Shown here one piece after another: positions 45,604-56,215 of a stretch of 64,000 nucleotides of DNA (position 1 is its first letter; each line of letters starts with the position of its first letter). Made by a program: the position numbers and the translations under genes. The stretch spans positions 1,222,524 to 1,286,523 of the forward strand of contig NW_025064887.1 in the NCBI RefSeq assembly GCF_019112545.1. The letters run 5' to 3'. The stretch comes from Guyanagaster necrorhizus. Its lineage: Eukaryota > Basidiomycota > Agaricomycetes > Agaricales > Physalacriaceae. The notes beneath the pieces were generated by a model. That model made no database searches and was not told the origin of the DNA. It saw only the letters and a program-made list of their open reading frames with translations.

Positions 45604-48173
45604 ATGTCATTTCACGCTCAAATACGACGACGTCAAAATCGAAGGCGCGCTCGAAGGCGAATAACCGCGTATTCTTCTCTGTCTATCGTATTCTTCGCTT
45701 TACTCGCGATCATATGTCTATGTCCGACCTCTGTAAAGGCGGGCTCTGATGACAATAATAAAATCGATGGTCCTGTCATTGGTATCGGTATGTACCCTCG
45801 TATCACTCTGTGGATCGTTTTAACCGCTGGTCCTTACAGACCTGGGAACTACATATTCCTGTGTTGGGTAAGAATTTTCACTTATCTCGCTGTTACATAT
45901 TTTTGACAATGCTATCATAGGGTACAGCGAGGCGACCGTGTTGAAATTATCGCAAACGATCAAGGTCATCGTATCACACCGTCTTGGGTCAGCTTCAAGG
46001 ATGATGAGAGATTGTAAGTCAACTTCCTCAGTTAGGTGCTCAAGGATAGTATCAAATCCCTCTTTTCTTAGAATCGGGGAAAGCGCCAAACACGCATTTC
46101 ATTCCAATCCGCACAATACGGTCTTCGACGCCAAGCGTTTGATAGGTCGTAGGGTCGACGATCCAGATGTACAGAAGGACATCAAGCACTGGCCTTTCAA
46201 AGTTCAGGAGAAGAACGGAAAGCCGACGATTTCTGTGCAATGTAACGGCGAGACGCGCGACTTTGTACGGGTTTTCAAGCTCTCATGAGCCTCTTATAAC
46301 GCTGATTTGAACGTGTAGTACCCGGAAGAAATCAGCGCCATGGTACTTTCCAGGATGAAGGAGATAGCTGAATCATATCTGGGGGAAAAGGTCTCGCACG
46401 CCGTAGTCACTGTTCCTGCGTGTAAGTCGTCTTTTTTTCATGGTTATGCAGTTGCTTATCCTTTGACGCCAGACTTCAATGACGCCCAGCGCCAAGCCAC
46501 GAAAGATGCGGGAACGATCGCCGGACTCAACGTCCTTCGCGTCATGAGCGAACCTACCGCTGCTGCCCTCGCCTACGGCCTCAACAAGAAAGGTGCTGAA
46601 TCCAAGATCATCGTCTATGATCTCGGCGGAGGAACCTTCGACGTATCCCTACTCTCTATCGAGGATGGTGTTTTCGAGGTTCTCGCCACCGCCGGAGATA
46701 CTCACCTCGGAGGTGAAGACTTTGACAATCGCGTCATCGACCACTTGGTGAAGAAGTACAAGCAGAATACGGGAACTGACGTCTCAACGAACCAGAAAGC
46801 GATGGGAAAGCTCAAGAAGGTGGTAGAGGACGCCAAGCGCACGCTGTCTATGCAGAAAAGCACCAGGATCGAGATTGAGAGCTTCGAGAATGGGAACGAT
46901 TTTTCAGAGATGCTGACGAGGGCAAAGTTCGAAGAGCTCAATATGAGTCTTTTCAGGAAGACCATGAAACCTGTTGAACAGGTTTTGAAGGACGCGGATA
47001 TCTCAAAAGATGATATCGACGAAGTATGTTATGTCGGTTCCTCAGTCTGCTCCTTGCCTGATGGTGCGTTACTCAGATCGTCCTTGTTGGCGGATCCACA
47101 CGCATTCCCAAAATTCAGCAAATGCTCAAGGATTATTTCGGGAAAGAGCCGTCGAAGGGTATCAATCCTGACGAGGCTGTCGCTTACGGTGCTGCTATAC
47201 AAGGAGGTATCCTTTCCGGTATTGAAAAAGGAGCTATCGTCGTAGACGTCTGTCCTCTGACCTTGGGTATCGAAACAACCGGCGGCGTAATGACAAAACT
47301 CATTCCTCGTAACGCCATTATCCCCACACGCAAAAGTCAAATGCATGTATTCGATTGTGCGGTGGAACATTTTACTGACTTTTGTTTCTTGTAGTTTCTC
47401 TACCGCGGCTGATAACCAGTCCAGAGTCTTTATTCAAGTATTCGAGGGAGAGAGGGGGATGACGCAGGACAATGACCTCTTGGGAAAATTTGAATTGACA
47501 GGCATACCGCCGGCTCCGCGAGGTGTTCCTCAGATTGAAGTAACCTTTGAAGTAGATGCCAATGGAATCATGAAAGTTTCTGCTGCTGATAAGGGAACGT
47601 GCGTTTTTTTTTCTTGTTTTCTCAGTCAGGAACGTCCACTTATTAGATGTGATAGCGGGAAAACGGAGAGCATCACTATCGAGAACGAAAAGGGTCGTCT
47701 TAGTCAGGAGGAGATCGACAAGATGGTTGTTGAGGGCGAGAGATTTGCCGAACAGGTTGAGTCAGATCGACATTTGAGATTGTTTTTTTGCTAACCTACC
47801 CCAAACAGGATAAACGTCAAAAGGAGCAGATTGAAGCATTGAACGCCTTGTCGTCCTTCGTATACCGACTCAAAGGTCAACTGCACGAGGAAGAGGGACT
47901 TGGTGGAAAGCTCGACGATTCTGACAAGAAAACTGTTTCGGAGGTAATTCATAAGACTATAGATTGGATCGAGGATAGCGGATCCAGTGCTACGACAGAG
48001 GAATTGGAGGAAAAATTAGCTGGTGAGTGGCGAAAGATCTTGTTTCGTTCCACTTCAAATTGACCTGAGTATGCACAGAGATTCAAAGTACTGTAAATGC
48101 CATTACTGCCAAGCTATATGAGTCTTCAGGTCCACAAGAATCAGGATGGGAGCGCCCTGACAATGAGTTGTAG
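45604..48173 (+). CDS. ER-type Hsp70 (BiP/Kar2 paralogue) ending in DNEL
   Basis: Hsp70 chaperone of the ER class, 676 aa, 11 exons (introns 45788-45839, 45868-45920, 46014-46071, 46265-46318, 46422-46472, 47024-47076, 47343-47394 with GC donor, 47599-47655, 47756-47808, 48023-48078). An Arg-rich n-region ([12 protein letters not shown]) precedes a hydrophobic signal or anchor ([15 protein letters not shown]) with cleavage likely after KA. The ATPase domain has [27 protein letters not shown] and [13 protein letters not shown]; the substrate domain has [19 protein letters not shown] and [13 protein letters not shown]. The BiP-class helical lid ends with WERPDNEL rather than HDEL. Possible losses of ER retention and the unusual N-terminus suggest a specialised paralogue instead of the main BiP. 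Confidence 0.92.
47343..47394 (+). other. GC-AG intron (donor GCATGT)
   Basis: The invariant Hsp70 sequence [13 protein letters not shown] is kept only with the junction CAAAT|GCATGT ... CTTGTAG|TTTC. Using the nearby GTATTC puts a stop within five codons. Confidence 0.85.
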
Positions 48174-48960
48174 AATGTAATATACCAAGCATTGTATCTC
48201 TAGCATCCTATTTTATTGCTGAAACTTAGCAGAAAGCTCGAAGAGGCAACCAAGTGATAGCCGGCGGACCTCAGGTGACGTCATTTCCGATCGGAGTAAA
48301 TTTTCCACGTGCTGTCTCAATGTTGTTGCTTAATTTTCCCCACAATGGTCAATCCGAGACAAACGCGATGCACTGCATCCATAGATTCGGACTTCGTGAT
48401 TTCGATGGTAATTCTAGTATAGTATACTTTTTGCTGATGGGAATCGCTTTTTCCTGACCCAAATCCCGTTTTGATCGACTGACCTATCAAAAAATCAGTG
48501 ACACGATGCCGCTAACACTGCGGCGTCGACCTCTTCATTAATCTTAGAGCAGTGGTCTGCTGCCTCCTCCATTTTAAGCTCGGAAAAACCAAAATCAAAT
48601 GGATATACGCGTTAAAAAGTTCAAGATCTGCCTTGAATCTCAGTCTAATCCAGGAACCCTCTTTTTCTTTCTGTGTTTGAAACGAGGCTAGCATCCTATT
48701 GTTCTTGGTATCGGTTACTCGTAATATCTAGTTACTCTATGAGCCGATGCGTCTCCTATTCTGGATCTAACAAAGCCTTCGTCTTGTCTCGAAAAATCGG
48801 TCATTGGTTGTATTTGGATCTTCGTCTTGAATGTTTTCACTTTTTTTGTTTTGTCCTCCTTTTCCGGGCTAAATTCTGCGGGACATAGGAGAGAGCGTCG
48901 GCTCTCATAAATAGACCAGCGGTTTGCAGTACTCAGCTATCTCCCCACTCGTCGTATACC
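48174..48960. other. Intergenic region / terpene synthase promoter
   Basis: 787 bp with no gene-like ORF. An ATAAATA box (about 48908) precedes the terpene synthase start by about 50 bp. Confidence 0.5.
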
Positions 48961-50341
48961 ATGACCATCGAAACTCTCACCGAGACCGCGCGCCCTACTT
49001 CTTTCATTCTCCCTGATCTCGTCTCTCATTGTACCTTCCCCCTCATATACCACCCCAACGGAGACGCCATTGCCGCTCAGTCAGTTAAGTGGCTCGACAT
49101 CAACTGCCCGGACTTGAATACGAAGCAGCGAGCGGCTCTCTATGGACTTCAAGCCGGAGAACTGACAGCTTACTGCTACAATACCTCTTCGGACGCGCGC
49201 CTGAGAGTGGTCTCTGATTTCATGAACTACCTCTTCCACTTGTGAGCCTAACTTTGATAATTTTTTCTTCCCCATGATGCTAACATATCATGGCTAGGGA
49301 CAACATCAGTGACGGCATGATGACCAAAGAGACTGACGTTCTCGCCGATTGCGTTATGAATGCGCTCTGGTTCAGCGGCTTTTACAAACCCACAGTTAGA
49401 AGCGATCATACTCAGCCGGAAGAAGAGATGAACGCGGGTAAACTTGCCAGGGAGTAAGTTTGTCTGCATGTGCTCCGATGATTTCACGGACTGATTTTCG
49501 TTTGTCCGGTAGCTTTTGGGCGCGCTGCATTCCCGATGCCGCGCCTGGTGCGCAAGCCCGGTTCAAGGAGACTCTCGAGTTGTTCTTTGAGGCTGTCAAC
49601 ATCCAAGCCCGCGATCGTGATCGAGGCGTCATTCCTGACCTTGAGTCTTACATCGATGTTAGAAGGGACACGTCTGGTAAGTTTCTACTGCTCCATTTCA
49701 ACAACATTTGCTAATATAATGGTATAGGCTGCAAGCCATGCTGGGCGTTAATAGAGTGAGTTTACAGCCTAGCCATCTTCTAGTCCGTACATTAATTGTT
49801 CCTTAGATATGCCCTTGGCATCGATCTCCCCGACGAGGTTGCAGAAAACGAAGTCATTCAGGCGCTGAACCAGCACACGAACGATCTTGTCACTTGGTCC
49901 AATGTAAGCAGTCTTTCATCCACCTTCGATTTCCTTGCCTCATAATATACTCAGGACATTTTCTCTTACAATGTCGAGCAATCCCGGGGAGACACCCATA
50001 ATATGATTGTCATCATGATGCTTTATCATGGAAAGACTCTCCAAGAAGCGGTCGACTACGTTGGAGATCGTTGCCGGGAGACCATCGACGCCTTCATTGA
50101 AGGCAGGAAGCATGTGCCTTCGTGGGGTCCCGAGATTGACGACGTCGTTCAGAAGTACATCCAAGGGCTTCAGGATTGGATTGTGGGGTACGCCTTCGTT
50201 CTATTGCATCTGCTCGATTTTACTCATTGTTATTCATCCAGTTCGCTTCACTGGAGTTTTATGACGACTCGGTACTTTGGTGATGCTGGAGCTGAGGTCA
50301 AGAAGACGCGATTTGTGCAGCTTCTCCCTCTAAGGGAATAG
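48961..50341 (+). CDS. Sesquiterpene synthase (class I terpene cyclase)
   Basis: Cytosolic enzyme cyclising farnesyl diphosphate; 352 aa, 7 exons (introns 49242-49297, 49454-49512, 49677-49727, 49756-49806, 49904-49954, 50188-50241). The aspartate-rich motif is D95-N-I-S-D99, rebuilt across intron 1. The metal-binding NSE triad is N242-D-x-x-S246-x-x-x-E250 (junction of exons 5 and 6: WSN/DIFSYNVE). The diphosphate-binding pair R330-Y331 stands in MTTRYFGDAG. Length, intron number and motif wording are those of mushroom STS enzymes. The product cannot be predicted. No P450 or other tailoring gene adjoins in the window. Confidence 0.95.
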
Positions 50342-50532
50342 AGATTTAATCTAGGCAGGGCCTTACTTAAAGTTTTTGGGATTCGTAAATATGTATCTTG
50401 TAACTTAGACTGTGAAATGTAATGTAACTTCAGTCCGCTGACATAAACCTTCCAGGATTGACGTCATTCCCACGACCCTCCTCTTATAAGAACCACTGTG
50501 AGACATGAGGACGTTTTCTCCCACAGTCTGCA

Positions 50533-51763
50533 ATGAACACGCTCCTTCGACGCACGGCAGCTCCTCGTCTAACTCACTATGCTCTCTCAAGGCCTGCAGT
50601 CTCGCCTTTGATATTTTTCAAGTCCCGGACTGTCGCTAGCAGCGTATCCAACCGCCCTGCGAGCCAAACTTTCGAGCACACTGCTACCAATATAAAGGAA
50701 GAAGCCGGAAATGCTGCCTCGGATGTAGCCAAAATCATCGCAGGGACCAACGTAATTCGAGACGATGTTCCACCCAATAAATCTACCTTTGTACGTGAAC
50801 CTGTTCTTTATCCGTTTGTCTGGACTCAAAACGAACACGCGCCAGTTTGGAATTACCGGCGCTATCGCATCTTCTGTGCCTAAGCCTGCTATGGTATTTG
50901 GGCTTGCTGGTACAATGAATTTGCTACGCGCTAGTGCACAAACTAAAACCTAACTTAGGTACACTTCCATACGTTGGTGCCTCTGCTACGACCGTCTATC
51001 TGGCTCAACAGGCAGGACACGCAGCTAGCGGTGTGGCGACAAAGATAGATCCCGGAGTCGCTCTCACCATCCTCGATCAAGCCCTAAATGTACAAATGAC
51101 TTACGGAGCAGTAATGCTCTCATTCCTTGGTGAGTTATCTTTACGATTATACCGAGATTTAAGATCTAATGCAGATTTTATTTCTAGGTGCCATACATTG
51201 GGGTATGGAATTCGCAGGTTACGGCGGCCAGAAAGGCTATTCTCGCCTTATGTTGGGCACGGCACCTATGTTGGTTGCCTGGCCAAGTCTTGCGCTCGAT
51301 CCCATGGCAGCTTTGACAACTCAATGGGTTGGCTTCACCGCTTTGTGGTGGGCCGACGCGAAGGCCACAAGCAATGGGTGGGGTACGTTCAAGCCCATTT
51401 CCGTTAGAATGATAATATCTGATGGCAATGATAGCGCCGGCTTGGTATTCCCAGTATCGTTTCTACTTATCTGTGCTCGTCGGCGCATGGTGTGTACTAT
51501 CTGGCTGAATGGGATACCCGATTCTAAGCCCATCTTTCGCATACAGCATCATCGGTTCACTTGCCGGAACTTCGTATTACGGACCTGTCGCCGGTCATGG
51601 ATTCTTGTCCCATGACCTCGAACTCACTCGCGAATTGAGGAGAGAACTCAGTCCCGAAACTAAACATAAAGTTCCTGGCGTAATCGAGGCAGCTCCCGCG
51701 GGTCAACCGGGTTTCGTAACCATCAAGAAGAGGGACGTGGATGCCGAGGAAAAGAAGAATTGA
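50533..51763 (+). CDS. DUF3429/TMEM69-like mitochondrial membrane protein
   Basis: 319 aa, 6 exons (introns 50791-50845, 50910-50958, 51130-51187, 51383-51434, 51490-51546). The N-terminus is basic and Ser-rich (MNTLLRRTAAPRLTHYALSR), a probable mitochondrial presequence. The membrane core has FGLAGTLPYVGASATTVYLA, YGAVMLSFLGAIHWGMEFAG (the LSFLGxxHWG hallmark), LGTAPMLVAWPSLAL, WVGFTALWWADAKA and YRFYLSVLVGACIIGSLAG. The tail is charged (KKRDVDAEEKKN). Orthologues are uncharacterised; inner-membrane location is inferred. Confidence 0.9.
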
Positions 51764-52043
51764 AGAACGTGTATCATAGGACCTGGAGCCAATTGGTTGT
51801 ACTAGTAGAAGTCAAGTCATCGAATGTATTTTTGTAGCAGAATGTCAACAGTATACCTATTGCCGCTATGTGTTAAGCCCTTGGCCACACTTCTAGCATT
51901 ATCGATCTGTGAGGCTTGGACGATTCAACTGATGTTTCGAAAATTTACATGATGCGCATTGACATCTCGTCAGGTTCCATGTTGCTGAGCGTCTACACAA
52001 GCGTCAGTATATTCCTACCCCTACATAAATTCACGTCCGTTAT

Positions 52044-54250
52044 TTAAAGCTGTATAAAACTCGTATCTATGCCATGCGAAAAGTCCCATATGCAAATACG
52101 CTGATTAACTTGTTAATAAATTGCATAAGCTCAAAAAAAGGGATTGTCTCTCACCTGATCTTCACCGCAGGAAACGATCTGTGTTGGACAAGTCAAATGC
52201 AAGTGTGCGCAACAGATGTAGATAGCAAACCTTCGTGCAGTCGAAACCGATGCAGAATATTCGTCCAGTATGTCCTCCGCTGAGATCAGCCACCAGGGCA
52301 CCGGTCTTACGGTCCCAAACCTAGATGGTATGAGAACGAGCACGAGAGGTGTGGAGGTGTCGCTTACCTTGATAGTCAAGTCATAACTTCCACTCATTAC
52401 AAAGTTATCCCCCAAGGCCACGCTCCTCACCAAGTCACCATGCATGCATCTTGTCTCTGCATGAGACGAAGTCGCCGCTGGCTGAACATTCGTGCTCCCA
52501 CAGCTCCTGCAAACATGAGTTCCGACTTGACCGTTCTGTAGAGGAAATGACGTTGTCAATGGCGTATTAGTCGCTGGGGCATTTCCTTCCAACGAGACAT
52601 CAGGCGACGTAGACCACCCTTGCAAGGTCGTGATATCGAAGAGACGAAGATGTTTATCCGAAGAACCCGACAATACATACGGCAGTTTGGAGTCGATTGA
52701 AGCAATCCTACCACAGAATCAGCCTAGGCTTAAACATCCACAGTAAAGGGTATACCCTCGGGTGTGGTGATTTTCAAACGTCCGTAAAAGGCTGCCTGTT
52801 TTCGTATCCCAGAGTCGTACGGACCGATCTCCAGACCCGGAGACGATAAGTGTCTGAGAAATGGAAACTGCATTAACTGCAGCTCGATGGGCACCGAGTC
52901 TGAATTCTGGTTCAAGGTCCGGGAAGCTATAAGTCCTCACGTAACGGTCTATGAAAATTCCAGTGAACTGTCTAGGCGACTGAAAGCTTGAACAGACCTT
53001 TGGAACAGGAAACTAGCCGTTCATCGTCGAAGCGTACACACAACACACTGTCTTCATGGTCAGAGATCACCTTGACTAGCTCGTTCTTCTCCAGATCCCA
53101 CACGACCACCCTGCGATCGCTACCAGCACTGGCAAGGAGGCCATTATATACGCAGATACTGAGCACAGAACTCGAATGAACCTCGCCAATGACTCTTTCT
53201 ACCAAACCAGTTGATAAATTCCATTCTCGAACAGTCTTATCCCGAGACCCGGTAAACAGAACTTGGACGCCGGTGGAAGGATAAGTGTAGAGTTGTAAAC
53301 AGTAGATAGTGTTCGTGTGAGAATTCGCAGGTGCCCCGCGCGTTTGCAGTGCAGAGAGTCGGTAGGACGGGGATAAAACACGATTGTGAAGCCGAACGTG
53401 AGTTTGGTGGAGGAGTTTGTAGTCGGCTTTTAGAAACAAGGACGGCCCAAGTGCATTTAGGACAGGCGGCGCGGAGTGGCGAAAGGGGATGCGAGACTTT
53501 GCAGAAGAGCTTTCGCCGGCCCGGGGATACACACTCTCGCTTTTACCGTTCGTGGAGACTTCAAATGGAAGGGCGTTACCACCGAAAGACATGGAGGCAA
53601 ATCCAGAATCCTGCTCTGAATGCATCACTGATGATTCCACACGAGCTGTTTCTACATCTGACATCAACGAATCTGCCACTTCGTCTTCATCGGCTTCCTC
53701 GTCCGAGTCGCCCATGCCCTCGTCATCAGAGTCCTGCCATGCCTCAGAACCTTTGGAAGTATCAAAAGCGCGAGTTCTCCGTGGTTGTCGCCACTGCCAT
53801 CCACGGGATAAACACAGATTCTTCCATAGAGACTGGTCATTGGCCAATGTTTGCCACCGTCGACAGACCAAAGCACAGGCTAAGAGGGCTTCCGCAGATA
53901 GATGTGAGAATATCTGCAGAGATACTTCTGTGGGTAGAGACTGAAGGAGAATCAGCATGAGCACGGCGAATGAACACACTACGACGTACACCGACTACAT
54001 CAAACTGCAATAATGGGGCCAGCCGCCTTTGGATGGTGGCGAGACGAGACCTCGGCAAAGACGCCAATAGTCGATATGCCAGCTCTGCAATTACATGAGA
54101 AGAAAACAGAAAGTGGCAGCAAGACGACGGACCTTCGCACTCTTGCACGGAGTTCATCGACATCCCTGACAACAGTGATTCGGCATCTTTGGAAAGTGGG
54201 GCGGCAGTTGACTGCCAGCTATCCTCGTCGGTGTATCCTTCATCGTGCAT
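52044..54250 (-). CDS. F-box/WD40 protein (second one in the window)
   Basis: SCF substrate receptor, 635 aa, 7 exons (53990-54250, 52998-53940, 52756-52948, 52368-52707, 52231-52320, 52155-52178, 52044-52100). The F-box follows the first intron: SLPTEVSLQIFSHLSAEALL ... CRRWQTLANDQSLWKNLC (about 88-135). An acidic linker (DSDDEGMGDSDEEADEDE) follows. WD repeats: VLFTGSRDKTVREWNLSTG, LLASAGSDRRVVVWDLE, VSCSKDRYVRTYSFPDLE, IVSGSGDRSVRLWDTKTG, YVLSGSSDKHLRLFDI, FVMSGSYDLTIKVWDRKTG, and a last one, IVSCGEDQRLCIWDF, split over the two tiny terminal exons. A CxxC pair (HVCRSCGS) sits in an insert of the sixth repeat. Not a Cdc4 orthologue (no HTSTVRCL); substrate unknown. Confidence 0.92.
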
Positions 54251-54575
54251 GGATGTTCGTCGCGAGTACTTGAATCAAGAAGTGTTGCAGTGACCAGTAC
54301 CAGGCAAGAGATGTTGGTCGTGATGAGGCACTTCCAGACTTTATGTCCACGCGAGTTCCGATCAAATTGCAAATTCAAACAGCATTCCTAGTTTGGACTT
54401 GGAACAGCACCTTTAAAACTATCGGGGTAACATCTACAAATCTTCTATTTCTTCTTCATTGGTAAGCTCCAGAAAGTCTATATTCTTCCCCTTCAAACGG
54501 GGTCTCATCACAGAACGGTACCCAACCTAGAAAGAAATAAGGCGTTGAGAATCCCATTGACAGATATATCATAAA

Positions 54576-56008
54576 TTATGAGGAAGAGAAAAAGGGTATA
54601 GCGAATGCAGCAGCAAGGATCAAAACAGTAACAGCGACAACGGGAACGAGAGATGAACGGGAATCGACGTTGAGCTTTTTGACGTCTCGTGGCTTTGGTT
54701 TTGGAGTATATGAGGGGACGTAAGGAATCAATTGAACATACCCAATAGATTTGAATCCATGAATGCTGCAATAAGGAATATCAGCAAAGCTTCAGCTTGA
54801 AAAATGGTGAACACACTAGTATCCCTCTATATTCCGCTTGATCTCATCCTCCATGCCGAGTGGGACACCAGACAGGGTGAACGTAATCTTGGTCGAATCA
54901 TCCGACTGATCAAGTGTCGTGGTCAAGGTCGCGGTATGGTCTAAAAGCACAGAGTTCAAAAAGGCAAACTTCCACGAAAAGCAAGATGTTCAGCTGCACC
55001 TGATGGCCACGTAGGGCTGGAAAGTGCCCAAGACTGCACTATCTCTTTCGGTGGCGTGAGGGAGACGTATTTCCCCTTCACACCACCTCCAAATAGACTA
55101 TACTCTGTGTCCAGTTGGGCTACAGACTATTCTCGCGTTAAGGAGAGGAAATGACGAATCGCGTATAGGCATACCTTTGCGGGAGCTCGAGTCCAAATCG
55201 GAATCCTCTTTTCATCCGTAAGCAAACCAAAGAGATCATCGGCAGTGGCTTTGAAAGTTCCATCGGCAATGACCGTAGCTGTATTGACCGTCTTGGGTTC
55301 CTTCTTCACAGGCTTCGGCGCGGCTTCAGGCGCGGGCGTAGGCGCAGAGGTAGTCGGTGGTGTTGCCGCCGCCGCTGGTCCAGGTGTGTTCGCACGACTC
55401 GGCTCAGTACTGACCGTCAAGTCCTTCCCATGAGTCTCGAAAATGGCCGCCGGGAATTTCGCAAACACGTCCTCGAGAGCTTTAGGAAAGCGCGCTTTAG
55501 CCATCGCATACAATTCGTTGATTTCTGGCGATTCCGCGGATATCAGGGTCCAAAAGAACTATTGATTGACATCGGATGAGTAACTGGAAACGACAATAAG
55601 AAAGTTGCACAGACTTGGTATTGGCTGAGGCCGTCCATAGTAATCTCGTGGGACACCTCTGGGATGTTGAGGCGCCCCTTGACCTCAGTACCATCGCTGG
55701 TGGTACCCTCCCACTCTAGATTAAGTTCGCAATCATAGATTGTGATAAGTCTATTTACAACATAATTGAGCACTGCGCCACTCCGGTGAAAAAGCATACA
55801 CGCACTTGGACTTTCTTTGACCCAGCTCTACATCGCCAGATACACTGAAGACCTTCGCTATCCAGACTGCTTCACCTTCTTTATCACCTTCTATTCTCAA
55901 GCTCATGAGCTCCTGTTCAAACCAATCTTCTCCCCACTTGGTGATGTTCTTGTTTTTCCAGTGCCAGTTTGCTGTCGTAGACGGAAGAGGAGCGGGAGGA
56001 GCGGCCAT
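54576..56008 (-). CDS. AHA1: Hsp90 co-chaperone Aha1 with C-terminal membrane segment
   Basis: Activator of Hsp90 ATPase, 387 aa, 6 exons (55806-56008, 55615-55750, 55175-55558, 55000-55126, 54817-54940, 54576-54765). The N-domain begins NWHWKNKNITKWGEDWFEQE, the hallmark NxWHW-NKN motif, followed by YDCELNLEWEG and FFWTLISAESPEINELYAMA. A Pro/Ala linker leads to the AHSA1 domain: FKATADDLFGLLTDEKRIPI, FGGGVKGKYVSLTPPKEIVQ, ATLTTTLDQSDDSTKITFTL, IEGYYIHGFKSIG. Reading straight on adds a Pro-rich spacer and a hydrophobic helix (LVPVVAVTVLILAAAFAIPF) before a TAA at 54576, like a tail anchor. An alternative 215 nt intron (54527-54741) would replace this with LGTVL and a stop at 54508. Confidence 0.93.
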
Positions 56009-56215
56009 CGATATCGTTCGTGCAAGAAATTGCAAGTCTAGAAGGGAGAGATGTAAACAAGAAAAACCGAAGAGAGAACGATCCTGACGGTACTGGACAG
56101 AAGCGCGTAACAAAATTTCGATGGACTGCCAGCATTTTCTCGATACCTTCCCTCTTTGGAAATGCCTTTCATCAAGGATCATTAGAAGTTTTCTACACTA
56201 AAATACATAAAACCA

